Shown here piece by piece: positions 43,060-51,685 of a stretch of DNA of 64,000 nucleotides. The stretch comes from Frateuria_A sp051900535 (GTDB lineage: Bacteria; Pseudomonadota; Gammaproteobacteria; Xanthomonadales; Rhodanobacteraceae). The number at the start of each line of letters is the position of its first letter. Positions within the stretch are counted from its first letter, which is position 1. The notes below the pieces were generated by a model. It was not told the DNA's origin. It was given only the letters and a program-made list of their open reading frames with translations, and did no database searches. The stretch lies in NCBI RefSeq assembly GCF_051900535.1, contig NZ_JBHZGI010000004.1:186001-250000 (forward strand), read 5' to 3'. Position numbers and translations under genes: made by a program.

Positions 43060-43920
43060 ATGACCTCGCGCCTCCCGGCCCTGGCCGCCCTGTTCCTGCT
43101 CGCCGGCTGCACGGCTGCACCTCCGTCCCGGCCTGTGGCCTCGGCAACGCCGGCGGACGACAACCTCAATGCCACGGCCTGGGTGCAGAACGCGGTCGAG
43201 CACGATTTGATTTACCTGCAGACCTACCGGGACGCCCAGCAACGTCTGGGCTCCGCGTTGGCCGACGCACGGTGGGACGCACTCACGCCGGCCGATCGCC
43301 TCCAGTCCTCGAACGGCCTGCCGCCGGCGGTGGTGCTGGACGTGGACGAGACGGTGCTGGACAACTCGCCCTACCAGGCGCGCCTGATCCGCGCGCGCGC
43401 CCCGTTCGACCAGGCCAGCTGGGATGCCTGGTGCCGCGAGGCGCGCGCCCGCGCGCTGCCGGGCGTGGTCGCGTTCACGCGCCAGGCCGCGGCGCAGGGG
43501 ATCAAGGTGATCTTCATCTCCAACCGCGACAAGGCGCTGGATGAGGCGACCCTGGCCAACCTGCGCCAGGTCGGCGTGCCGGTGGCCGGGCCCGAGGCCC
43601 TGCTGGGCCTGGGCACGACCGTGCCGGGATGCACCCAGCACGCATCGGACAAGGGCTGCCGTCGCCAGTGGGTCAGCCGCCACTACCGCGTGCTGATGCA
43701 GTTCGGCGACCAGCTGGGCGATTTCCTGGACATCCCCGAAAACACGCCCGCCGGCCGCGCGGCATCGGTCAAGCCATACCTGGACTGGATCGGCCGGCGC
43801 TGGTTCGTGCTGCCCAACCCCAGCTATGGCAGCTGGGAGCCGGCGCTGTTCGGCAATGACTGGAAACTCGCCGTGCCGGAGCGGCGCCTGCGCAAGATCG
43901 AGACGCTTCGTGTCGATTGA
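43060..43920 (+). CDS. Class C acid phosphatase lipoprotein, e(P4) family
   Basis: A 286-residue outer membrane lipoprotein of the 5'-nucleotidase lipoprotein e(P4) family (DDDD phosphatases). The lipobox LLAGC puts the lipidated Cys at 17. The catalytic pair Asp94 and Asp96 lies in VVLDVDETVLDNS. Motif two is IFISNRD, and the second DD motif is FGDQLGDF. Such enzymes release phosphate, and nicotinamide riboside, from nucleotides outside the cell. AAAGGA lies seven bases before ATG 43060. Followed by a 271-base spacer. Confidence 0.93.
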   Translation: MTSRLPALAALFLLAGCTAAPPSRPVASATPADDNLNATAWVQNAVEHDLIYLQTYRDAQQRLGSALADARWDALTPADRLQSSNGLPPAVVLDVDETVLDNSPYQARLIRARAPFDQASWDAWCREARARALPGVVAFTRQAAAQGIKVIFISNRDKALDEATLANLRQVGVPVAGPEALLGLGTTVPGCTQHASDKGCRRQWVSRHYRVLMQFGDQLGDFLDIPENTPAGRAASVKPYLDWIGRRWFVLPNPSYGSWEPALFGNDWKLAVPERRLRKIETLRVD

Positions 43921-44051
43921 AATCATGTACTTGCGTCACAAAACAAAACCATTGCCTCAAGAGTCGGGTACGCGTAAGCTCTGTTCCGCCAACACCTGCT
44001 GACCTCCTAATCGCAGGCGAGGCCATTTCCCTTCCGGCTTGGCCGGATTTG

Positions 44052-44088
44052 CCCCGTGAGGCTCCAGGCCCGCGGGGTTTTTCTTTTT
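44052..44088 (+). terminator. Candidate terminator and possible small RNA end
   Basis: CCCCG (44052-44056) and CGGGG (44073-44077) flank a 16-base loop and are followed by TTTTTCTTTTT. A smaller hairpin TCCGGC-TTG-GCCGGA (44033-44047) lies just before. The distance from the phosphatase stop (about 130 bases) is long for its own terminator. The lower-GC stretch 43925-44050 could be a small RNA, or a long 3' untranslated region. Confidence 0.5.
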
Positions 44089-44191
44089 GCGGCCCGAACA
44101 GACATCCGCTTGCCGCCAGCTCGACGGGTCGCGTACGCCGGTGGGGCCATGCTTGGGCCACCCCACCCCCATGCTTCCCACGATGAGGTCC

Positions 44192-45100
44192 ATGCGCCCT
44201 TCCCTTTTCCGACGCATCCTGCCCTGCCTTGCCCTGACTGCACTCGCCGCCTGCCAGTCGAGTGAGCACACGGCCACCTACGCTGCCAGCCAGTCGCCCG
44301 AGGCGGCCGTGCAGCAATCGATCGCACTGGTGCGCGCCGGCGATTTCGCCGGCTTCTGGCAGCACGCGCTGCCGCCGCATGACTACGCCATGCTGCGCGA
44401 AGACTGGGGCCAGGCCCGGGTCGGCGAGGCGCCGCTGACCGAGGCCGAACGCGCGCGCATCGACACCGCGCTCGAGCAACTGGCAGCGCCGGACGCCGCG
44501 GCCACGCTCGACGACCGGCTGCAGCCCTGGCTGGCCGACGTACAGGCGCGTTACGGCGACCAGTTGCCGCTGCTGGTCGGCATCGGCCGAGCGCTGGCCG
44601 GCAAGGCGATCGAGGAAGACGCGCGCCTCTCCGACACCCAGAAGCACCACGCCGTGGCGCTGGTCAATGCCCTCGGACCGTGGGCGCAGCAGGCACCCTG
44701 GTTCGACCCGGCCCGGGCGCGCCAGGCGGTCGGCGTGGTCGTCGCCACCGCACGCGAGCTGGACCTGCGCGATGCGCAGAGCCTGCGCGCGATGGATTTC
44801 GACCAGGCCATGCGCAGCTACGCCATCGGCTTCCACGGCCTCGAACGCATGCTGGCGCTGTACGGATTGCCGCTGGACGAGGCGCTGGCCTCCGCGCGCG
44901 TGGTGCCGCTGGAATACCACCCGCCCTACGCGCGCGTGCGCATCGAGTACCAGTTGGTGGGCACGCCGCTGTCGATGGAGTCGACGCTGGTGCAGCAGAA
45001 CGGTCGCTGGTACGACCAGGACCTGCTCGAAAGCGTGCGCCAGGCGCATCGGTCACTGGCCGCACCGGCAGCCTCCGGCACGGTCGCGATATCGCACTGA
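44192..45100 (+). CDS. Lipoprotein of unknown function
   Basis: A roughly 302-residue protein with a lipoprotein signal (LFRRILPCLALTALAACQSS, lipobox LAAC, Cys21 counting from ATG 44192). The mature part is helical and Ala-rich: EAAVQQSIALVRAGDFAGFWQHALP, LREDWGQARVGEAPLTEAERARI, and a C-terminal beta-rich part VRIEYQLVGTPLSMESTLVQQNGRWYDQDLLE that resembles DUF4878/nuclear-transport-factor-like folds. I do not recognise a named family. ATGs at 44171 and 44183 are in frame; 44192 gives the best signal peptide. It ends 34 bases before plsB. Confidence 0.75.
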   Translation: MRPSLFRRILPCLALTALAACQSSEHTATYAASQSPEAAVQQSIALVRAGDFAGFWQHALPPHDYAMLREDWGQARVGEAPLTEAERARIDTALEQLAAPDAAATLDDRLQPWLADVQARYGDQLPLLVGIGRALAGKAIEEDARLSDTQKHHAVALVNALGPWAQQAPWFDPARARQAVGVVVATARELDLRDAQSLRAMDFDQAMRSYAIGFHGLERMLALYGLPLDEALASARVVPLEYHPPYARVRIEYQLVGTPLSMESTLVQQNGRWYDQDLLESVRQAHRSLAAPAASGTVAISH

Positions 45101-45122
45101 GCGGCGTTTACGACCCACCGGC

Positions 45123-45128
45123 TACAAT
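45123..45128 (+). promoter_or_regulatory. Candidate -10 box before plsB (leaderless arrangement)
   Basis: TACAAT ends six bases before ATG 45135. No ribosome site lies between them, and no clear -35 box is seen. Confidence 0.38.
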
Positions 45129-45134
45129 CCGCCG

Positions 45135-47747
45135 ATGCAGAACATGACCGCGGATTCTCCCGCCCGCAGCCGCGCGCCCTGGTGGTTCAGCCTCGCCGGC
45201 CAATTGCTCGAACCCTGGGTGCGCATCCGTCGCGACCCGGCCGAACCGGCCAGCCTGCTCAAGGCCGGCGCGCCGGTGTGTTACGTGATCGAACGCGACG
45301 GCTTTTCCGACGCGTTGATCCTCGACCGCGCATGCCGCGAGGCCGGCCTGCCCGCGCCCATGCAGCCGCTGGCCGGCACCCGCCGGCGCCGTTCGGTGTT
45401 CGCGCTGGCGCGGCGCGACGGCTGGCTGCTGGGCCGCAGCCGCCAGCGCGCGCCCTACGAAACGCTCGACCAGCTGGTCCGTTCGCTGGAAGAACACCCC
45501 GGGCGCGACATCCAGATCGTGCCGGTGTCGATCTACGTCGGCCGCGCGCCGAGCCGCGACACCGGCTGGTTCCGCGTGCTGTTCTCCGAGAACTGGGTGA
45601 TGGTCGGCCGCTTCCGCCGCCTGCTCGCGCTGCTGCTCAACGGCCGCGACACGGTGGTGCACTTCTCCGCGCCGGTATCGCTGCGCCAGGTGCTGGACGA
45701 CGCCGGCGAGGCCAGGCCCGAGCACTTCGCACGCAAGATTGCGCGCGTGCTGCGCACGCACTTCCACCGCATCCGCGCGGCGGTGATCGGCCCGGACCTC
45801 TCGCACAAGCGCACCGTCGCCGACGCCGTGCTCAACGCCGAGCCGGTGCGCGCCGCGATCACCGCCACCGCGGCCAAGGAACGCATCTCCTACGCCAAGG
45901 CCTGGCGCCGCGCGCACAAGCTGGTGATGGAGATCGCCGCCGACTATTCGCACCCGGTGGTGCGCTCGGTGTCGTTCCTGCTGTCGAACTTCTGGAACAA
46001 GCTGTACGACGGCATCGCGATGCACCATTTCGACAAGGCCCGCGCCGCCGCGCCGGGCTACGAAGTGGTCTACGTGCCCAGCCACCGCAGCCACGCCGAC
46101 TACCTGCTCTTGTCCTACCAGCTGCACGTCTCCGGCGTGGTAGTGCCGCACATCGCCGCCGGCGTGAACCTCAACCTGCCGGTGATCGGGCCGATCCTGC
46201 GCCGTGGCGGCGCGTTCTTCCTACGCCGCAGCTTCAAGGGCAACGCGCTGTACTCGGTGATCTTCAACGAGTACATGGCGCAGCTGATCGACCGCGGCGT
46301 GCCGATGGAATACTTCATCGAAGGCGGCCGCTCGCGCACCGGGCGCCTGCTCGCGCCGCGCGCGGGCCTGCTGGCGATGACCGTGCGTGCGTTCCTGCGC
46401 GCGCCGCGCCGGCCGGTGCTGTTCCAGCCGGTGTACATCGGCTACGAGAAGCTGATGGAAGGCAAGAGCTACATCGGCGAGCTTTCCGGCAAGCCGAAGG
46501 AGAAGGAATCCTTGCTTGGCCTGCTCAAGGGCCTGAAGGTACTGCGCCAGCGCTACGGCCATGTGGCGCTCAACTTCGGCGAACCGATCGAATTGAATCC
46601 GATGCTCGACGCGGCAAGCGAGCACTGGCGCACCGCCAGCGGCGATCCGGACGCCAAGCCCGAGTGGCTCGGCCGCGTGGTGGATGACCTGGCCGAACGC
46701 ATCCAGGTCAACATCAACCGCGCCGCCGACGTCAATCCGATCAACCTGCTGGCGCTGGCCCTGCTGGCCACGCCCAAGCACGCGATGGCCGAGAACGACC
46801 TGCTCGCGCAGCTGGAGCTGACCCGCGCGTTGCTGGTGGAACTGCCGTACTCCGACCGCGTCACGGTCACCCCGATGGATCCGCCCTCGATCATCGCCTA
46901 CGGCGAGCAGATGGGCTGGATCCGCCGCGTGCGCCACCCGCTCGGCGACGTGCTCAAGGCCGACGACGAACCGGCGGTGCTGTTGTCCTACTTCCGCAAC
47001 AACGTGCTGCATCTGACCGCGACCGCGGCGTGGGTGTCCTGCTGCTTCTTGAACAACCGGCGCATGACGCGCGCCTCGATCCTGCGCCTGGGCCGCATCA
47101 TCTACCCGTTCATCCAGGGCGAACTGTTCCTGCCCTGGGATTCGGACGGCTTCGTGGCACAGATGCAGGGCACGATCGATTTCTTCGTGCGTCGCGGCCT
47201 GCTGGAGTCCTCCGCCGACGGCCGCGTGCTCGAGCGCGGACCGGGCCAGGACGACGCGGCGTTCCAGCTGAAGACCATCGCGCGCAGCCTGATCCAGGCC
47301 TTCGAGCGCTACTACATCACCATCGCCGCGCTGGCCAAGAACGGCCCGCACACCACCAGCGCCGCCGAACTGGAGAACGCCTGCGCGCTCACGGCGCAGC
47401 GGTTGTCCCTGCTCAACGAGCAGACGGCGCCGGAGTTCTTCGACAAGGCGCTATTCCGCGGCTTCATCCAGAAGCTGCGCGAACAGAAGCTGTTGTGGAC
47501 CGACCAGGGCGGCAAGCTCGACTACGACCGCGCGCTGGAGGACATGGTCCGCGACGCGCGGGTGATCCTGGCGCGCGAGGTGCGCCATTCGATCCTGAAG
47601 ATCACCGGCGTGGATGGCGACATGGACGCCGCGCCGCCCAAGCCGGTCAGCCACGTGCCCGAGGACAGCGGCAGCGAGGACCTGCACCGGCGCCACGTCG
47701 AGGCGGAACATCACCAGCACGAGCACGAGCCGAACCGGAACGCCTGA
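45135..47747 (+). CDS. plsB: Glycerol-3-phosphate 1-O-acyltransferase
   Basis: An 870-residue membrane-associated enzyme that acylates sn-glycerol 3-phosphate at position 1, the first step of phospholipid synthesis. The four acyltransferase blocks are clear: SHRSHADYLLLSY (HX4D, catalytic), GPILRRGGAFFLRRSF, YFIEGGRSRTGRLLAPRAG and LFQPVYIGYEKL. Flanking N- and C-terminal helical domains are full length. The C-terminus has a His/Glu-rich tail (EDLHRRHVEAEHHQHEHEP). It uses the product of gpsA, also in this window. A second in-frame ATG is three codons downstream. Confidence 0.96.
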   Translation: MQNMTADSPARSRAPWWFSLAGQLLEPWVRIRRDPAEPASLLKAGAPVCYVIERDGFSDALILDRACREAGLPAPMQPLAGTRRRRSVFALARRDGWLLGRSRQRAPYETLDQLVRSLEEHPGRDIQIVPVSIYVGRAPSRDTGWFRVLFSENWVMVGRFRRLLALLLNGRDTVVHFSAPVSLRQVLDDAGEARPEHFARKIARVLRTHFHRIRAAVIGPDLSHKRTVADAVLNAEPVRAAITATAAKERISYAKAWRRAHKLVMEIAADYSHPVVRSVSFLLSNFWNKLYDGIAMHHFDKARAAAPGYEVVYVPSHRSHADYLLLSYQLHVSGVVVPHIAAGVNLNLPVIGPILRRGGAFFLRRSFKGNALYSVIFNEYMAQLIDRGVPMEYFIEGGRSRTGRLLAPRAGLLAMTVRAFLRAPRRPVLFQPVYIGYEKLMEGKSYIGELSGKPKEKESLLGLLKGLKVLRQRYGHVALNFGEPIELNPMLDAASEHWRTASGDPDAKPEWLGRVVDDLAERIQVNINRAADVNPINLLALALLATPKHAMAENDLLAQLELTRALLVELPYSDRVTVTPMDPPSIIAYGEQMGWIRRVRHPLGDVLKADDEPAVLLSYFRNNVLHLTATAAWVSCCFLNNRRMTRASILRLGRIIYPFIQGELFLPWDSDGFVAQMQGTIDFFVRRGLLESSADGRVLERGPGQDDAAFQLKTIARSLIQAFERYYITIAALAKNGPHTTSAAELENACALTAQRLSLLNEQTAPEFFDKALFRGFIQKLREQKLLWTDQGGKLDYDRALEDMVRDARVILAREVRHSILKITGVDGDMDAAPPKPVSHVPEDSGSEDLHRRHVEAEHHQHEHEPNRNA

Positions 47748-47755
47748 CTTCACAG

Positions 47756-47773
47756 GGCGGGCTTCGGCCCGCC
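47756..47773 (+). other. UUCG-loop hairpin after plsB
   Basis: GGCGGGC-TTCG-GCCCGCC is a perfect seven-base stem with a stable tetraloop, nine bases after the plsB stop. No T-run follows, so it may protect the mRNA end or work with Rho rather than act as an intrinsic terminator. Confidence 0.55.
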
Positions 47774-47856
47774 GTCGGGAATGCGGCAACGCGCGGTAGC
47801 CCGAAACCACCCTGCAGGCTCTGGCATGATGGGCCTCCCGTTGGAGGAGGCCGCCG

Positions 47857-49173
47857 ATGATCTGCCGTCCCGCGCTTGTCCTGGCCGTTGCACTGATCGC
47901 CGCGCCCCTCTTCGCCGCCGAGCCACCCGCGAAGGGCGCATCGATCGCGCTGCATTGCACACACCTGCTCGATCCGGCCGCCGGGAAGTTGCTGGGCGAG
48001 AGCACCGTGGTGATACGCAGCGGGCGCATCGAAGCCGTTCATGCCGGCGCGCCCGCGGCCGGCGAAGGCCAGCCGGTCGAACTGAGCCGCCAGACCTGCC
48101 TGCCCGGCCTGATCGACGCGCACACGCACCTGACCTCCGAGACCAGCCCCACCGGCTACACCGACCAGTTCCGCTGGAACACCGCCGACTACGCGATCCG
48201 CTCCACCGTGTACGCGAAACGCACGCTGCTGGCCGGCTTCACCACCGTGCGCAACCTGGGCGACAACGCCAACGAATCGATCGCCCTGCGCAACGCGATC
48301 GACGCCGGCATCGTGCCCGGCCCGCGCATCTTCACCGCCGGCATGCCGATCGGTTCGACCGGTGGCCACGCCGATCCGACCGACGGCTACCGGCAGGACC
48401 TGGCCGGCAATCCCGGACCGAAGGACGGCATCATCAACAGCGCCGCGGACGCCTGGAAAGCGGTGCGCCAGCACTACAAGGACGGCGTCGACCTCATCAA
48501 GATCATGCCCTCTGGCGGCGTGCTGGACGAAAGCGCCAGCGCCGACAATCCGCAGATGACGCTGGAGGAGATCAAGGCAGTGGTCGCCGCGGCGCACGAC
48601 TACGGTTTCACCGTGGCCGCCCACGCGCACGGCGCCGAAGCGATCCGGCGCGCGGTGCTCGGTGGCGTGGATTCGATCGAGCACGGCACCTTCATGGACG
48701 ATGCCGACATGAAGCTGATGAAGGAACACGGCACCTGGTATGTGCCGACCATCATCGCCGGCAAGTACGTCGAGCAGATGGCTTCGAAGCCCGGTTACTA
48801 CCCGCCGCAGGTGGCGCGCAAGGCGAAGGCGGTGGGCCCGATCATCCAGGCCACCGCCGGCCGCGCCTACAAGGCCGGCGTGAAGATCGCCTTTGGCACC
48901 GACGCATCGGTGTACCCGCACGGGCAGAACGCGAAGGAGTTCGAGTACATGGTGCAGGCGGGCATGCCGCCGATGTATGCGATCCAGGCCGCCACCACGC
49001 ATGCGGCCGCCTTGTTGCATAAGACCGACGAGCTGGGGCAGATCCAGTCCGGACGCCACGCCGATGTGATCGCGGTGCCGGGCAACCCGCTCGAGGACAT
49101 CACCGCGCTCCAGCGCGTGAGCTTCGTGATGAAGAACGGCACGATCTACAAGCAGGACGGCAAGCCGCTGTAG
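47857..49173 (+). CDS. Exported metal-dependent amidohydrolase (prolidase/imidazolonepropionase-like)
   Basis: A 438-residue enzyme with a signal peptide (1-21, ending LFAAE) and an amidohydrolase TIM barrel. The first metal motif is GLIDAHTHL, the bridging lysine is in DLIKIMPSGG, later ligands are in AAHAHG and SIEHGTFMD, and the catalytic Asp is in FGTDASVYPHGQNAKE. The end NPLEDITALQRVSFVMKNGTIY is the usual family tail. Related exported enzymes cleave Xaa-Pro dipeptides or N-acyl bonds; the substrate is not known. GGAGGA lies eight bases before ATG 47857. It should be periplasmic or secreted. Confidence 0.9.
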   Translation: MICRPALVLAVALIAAPLFAAEPPAKGASIALHCTHLLDPAAGKLLGESTVVIRSGRIEAVHAGAPAAGEGQPVELSRQTCLPGLIDAHTHLTSETSPTGYTDQFRWNTADYAIRSTVYAKRTLLAGFTTVRNLGDNANESIALRNAIDAGIVPGPRIFTAGMPIGSTGGHADPTDGYRQDLAGNPGPKDGIINSAADAWKAVRQHYKDGVDLIKIMPSGGVLDESASADNPQMTLEEIKAVVAAAHDYGFTVAAHAHGAEAIRRAVLGGVDSIEHGTFMDDADMKLMKEHGTWYVPTIIAGKYVEQMASKPGYYPPQVARKAKAVGPIIQATAGRAYKAGVKIAFGTDASVYPHGQNAKEFEYMVQAGMPPMYAIQAATTHAAALLHKTDELGQIQSGRHADVIAVPGNPLEDITALQRVSFVMKNGTIYKQDGKPL

Positions 49174-49210
49174 CTCCCTCTCTCCTCCGGGGAGAGGGTT
49201 GGGATGAGGG
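49174..49210 (+). repeat. REP-like intergenic palindromic element, copy 3
   Basis: CTCCCTCTCTCCTCCGGGGA then GAGGGTTGGGATGAGGG, directly after the amidohydrolase stop codon. It matches the copies at 12843, 22351 and 49527 in core and spacing. Confidence 0.65.
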
Positions 49211-49323
49211 TTCGGGCCTCGCGGGGGAAGTCCGCAATAGACCTTTTTCGCTTGTCGCATTTGCGATTTCCTCCGCGACTGGGCTCGCCTGCGGGCTTCC
49301 GATCGCCTGACGGCGCTCGGGTC

Positions 49324-49351
49324 ACTTTTCTTTGCGGGCCCAAAGAAAAGT
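49324..49351. repeat. Perfect palindromic repeat with A/T-rich arms
   Basis: ACTTTTCTTTG (49324-49334), spacer CGGGCC, CAAAGAAAAGT (49341-49351), followed by AACCAAAAGAAACGGCC. This exact style of element is familiar from intergenic regions of Xanthomonadaceae and some other proteobacteria. Only one copy is in this window. Confidence 0.7.
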
Positions 49352-49526
49352 AACCAAAAGAAACGGCCTGGCGCAGCCCGGGGTGGTAAAAGAGCTAGGT
49401 GCCATCACGCCTTGCTAGGCGACTCTCTTGCTCATAGAGGAGCTGCCGCCGCTTTACCGACGGGCGCTCGGGAGCTGAGGCAAGGGAAGGTACGCGCGGA
49501 TTGTGTGCGAGCGCCGCGCCCTGGCG

Positions 49527-49562
49527 CCCTCTCCCCTCCGGGGGGCGGGCTGGGGTGAGGGG
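49527..49562 (+). repeat. REP-like intergenic palindromic element, copy 4
   Basis: CCCTCTCCCCTCCGGGGGGC then GGGCTGGGGTGAGGGG. Same orientation as copy 3, about 350 bases downstream in the same gap. Confidence 0.65.
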
Positions 49563-49728
49563 CCAAGGCTGGCCGCGGTTCCTCGTCGGGCTTGGCAGCC
49601 ATCGCTTTTTAAGTTCTCTTCGCAAAGAGAAGCGAGACGAGCACGCCTGCTCCAGGCCCTTTCGTCATGGGCACCCCGATGCGACCGAATGGCATACTCG
49701 CCTCTTCCGTCCCCGGAGAAAGACCCGC

Positions 49729-51585
49729 ATGCGTGTGATCCCCGCCCTCGCCCTCGGCGCGCTCGTCCTGCCGCTGTCCGCCCTCGCCGCCGATCCGCAT
49801 TCCTACGCGCAGCCCGCCGAAGTGCGCGTGACCCACCTGGATCTGGACCTCGCGATCGACTTCCCGCACAAGGCGCTCGACGGCACCGCCACGCTGAGCC
49901 TGGACTGGAAGAACCCGAAGGCCCCCGCGCTGGTGCTGGACACGCGCGACCTCAAGATCGCCAAGGTCGAGGGCCTGGACGCCGCCGGCCGCGCCACCGC
50001 GCTGAAGTTCGCGCTTGCGCCGCGCGACAAGGAACTGGGCAGCAAGCTCACCATCCAGGCGCCGAGGCACCCGGCGAAGGTGCGCATCGTCTACGGGACC
50101 TCGCCACAGGCTTCGGGCCTGCAGTGGCTGACCCCCGCTCAGACGGCGGACAAGAAACTGCCCTTCATGTTCTCGCAGTCCGAGTCGATCCACGCCCGTT
50201 CATGGGTCCCGCTGCAGGATTCGCCCGCGATCCGCTTTACCTACAAGGCGCACGTGAGCGCGCCCAAGGACGTGCGCGTGGTGATGAGCGCGCTCAACGA
50301 TGCCAGGCATCCGCTCGACGGCGATTTCCGCTTCGACCAGCCTCACCCGATTCCCTCCTACCTGCTGGCGATCGCCGCCGGCGACATCGCGGTGAAGGAG
50401 ACCGGCCCGCGCTCGGCCGTCTACGCCGAACCCTCGGTGGTCGGCAAGGCGGCGCACGAGTTCGAGGACACCGAGAAGTTGATCGAGGCGACCGAGAAGC
50501 TCTACGGGCCCTACGCCTGGGGCCGCTACGACATCCTGGTGCTGCCGCCCTCCTTCCCCTACGGCGGCATGGAAAACCCCAACATGACTTTCGCCACGCC
50601 GACCGTGCTGGTCGGCGACAAGAGCCTGGTCTCGCTGGTCTCGCATGAGCTGGCGCACTCCTGGTCGGGCAACCTGGTGACCGCCGCGAGCTGGCGCGAC
50701 ATCTGGCTCAACGAAGGCTTCACCACCTACGTCCAGGGCCGCATCACCGAGGCCGTCTATGGCAAGGCGCTGGCCGACGAGGAAGCGCTGCTTTCGGCGC
50801 GCGCGCTGCAGAAATCGATTGGCGAGATGCCCGAGAACTCGCAGAAGCTCGCCCCCGACCCGCGCGGCGTGGGCGCGGACGACTCGCTCTCGGACGTCGC
50901 CTACGACAAGGGCTCCTGGTTCCTGCGCACGCTGGAGCAGCGCTTCGGCCGCGCGACCTTCGACGAATGGCTCAAGGCCTACTTCCACCGCCACGCCTTC
51001 ACGTCCATCACCACCGAGCAGATGCTGGCCGACATGAAGGCCAATCTGTTCGACACGCATCCGGGCAAGATGAGCTGGGACGAGGCCAGGGCCTGGATCT
51101 ACCAGAGCGGCATCCCCAAGGACGCGCCGCTGCCGACCTCCGCCCGTTTCCAGGCAATCGACAAGGAGCGCGCGGACTTCCTGGCCGGCACGCTGGACGC
51201 GGGCCAGCTCGACGCCAAGGGCTGGAACACGCAGGAGTGGATGTACTTCCTCGACCGCCTGCCCGACGCGCCCTCGCTGACCAAGATGAAGCAGCTCGAC
51301 GCCGCCTGGCACCTCACCGGCACGCCCAACGCCGAGATCGGCATGCGCTGGTACAGCCATGCCATTGCCGCGGGTGACAGGAACGTCTGGGAAGACGCGC
51401 GCGAACACATGACCCGCATCGGCCGCATGTACCTCACCCTGCCGGTGTACAAGGCCTTCGCCGCCACGCCTGAAGGGCTGGCCTACGCCGAGGCGGCCTA
51501 CGCCAGGGCGAAGGACGGCTATCACCCGATGACCCAGGGCGCGATCGAGTCGATCCTGCGCAAGGCCAGGCAGGCGAAGAAGTAG
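49729..51585 (+). CDS. Exported M1-family metallo-aminopeptidase (leukotriene A4 hydrolase-like)
   Basis: A 618-residue zinc aminopeptidase with a signal peptide (about 1-20). The exopeptidase motif is PYGGMENPNMTF. The zinc site is HEXXH-X18-E: His306, Glu307 and His310 in SHELAHSWSGN, and Glu329 in WLNEGFTTY. The C-terminal helical domain (about 470-618) follows the leukotriene A4 hydrolase type. A proton-donor Tyr is likely in VAYDKGSWFL. GGAG lies 10 bases before ATG 49729. It should act in the periplasm or outside, perhaps on peptides released by the SLH protease (inference). Confidence 0.93.
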   Translation: MRVIPALALGALVLPLSALAADPHSYAQPAEVRVTHLDLDLAIDFPHKALDGTATLSLDWKNPKAPALVLDTRDLKIAKVEGLDAAGRATALKFALAPRDKELGSKLTIQAPRHPAKVRIVYGTSPQASGLQWLTPAQTADKKLPFMFSQSESIHARSWVPLQDSPAIRFTYKAHVSAPKDVRVVMSALNDARHPLDGDFRFDQPHPIPSYLLAIAAGDIAVKETGPRSAVYAEPSVVGKAAHEFEDTEKLIEATEKLYGPYAWGRYDILVLPPSFPYGGMENPNMTFATPTVLVGDKSLVSLVSHELAHSWSGNLVTAASWRDIWLNEGFTTYVQGRITEAVYGKALADEEALLSARALQKSIGEMPENSQKLAPDPRGVGADDSLSDVAYDKGSWFLRTLEQRFGRATFDEWLKAYFHRHAFTSITTEQMLADMKANLFDTHPGKMSWDEARAWIYQSGIPKDAPLPTSARFQAIDKERADFLAGTLDAGQLDAKGWNTQEWMYFLDRLPDAPSLTKMKQLDAAWHLTGTPNAEIGMRWYSHAIAAGDRNVWEDAREHMTRIGRMYLTLPVYKAFAATPEGLAYAEAAYARAKDGYHPMTQGAIESILRKARQAKK

Positions 51586-51601
51586 GCCGCTCCTGCGGGG
51601 G

Positions 51602-51643
51602 CCCGCTTGTGGGCGATGCTTCCAGGGCATCGCCACAAGCGGG
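51602..51643. repeat. Long palindromic repeat after the M1 peptidase
   Basis: CCCGCTTGTGGGCGATGC (51602-51619), spacer TTCCAGG, GCATCGCCACAAGCGGG (51627-51643): 17 paired bases with one bulged G. Flanks CTCCTGCGGGGG and TTCCTGCAA extend the symmetry loosely. It has the form of the GTAGGAGCCCGCT-type REP element common in Xanthomonadales. Half of a related element lies at about 32655-32672. Confidence 0.8.
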
Positions 51644-51685
51644 TTCCTGCAACCCGGGCCCATACCCCACGAATCAGGACCTTCG

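Larger units (their letters stand above)
49174..49728. other. Repeat-rich intergenic region without genes
   Basis: This 555-base gap holds two REP-like elements, an 11-base perfect palindrome at 49324-49351, and a smaller inverted repeat TTCTCTT/AAGAGAA at 49614-49631. Open frames through it have no ribosome site and cross the repeats. Base composition is patchy, with A/T-rich islands. I find no gene. Promoter signals for the aminopeptidase probably lie near its right end (CATACT at 49693). Confidence 0.6.

Noticed and set aside
47756..47773. UUCG hairpin after plsB as an intrinsic terminator
   Set aside because: The stem is perfect, but no T-run follows, so I list it only as a hairpin.
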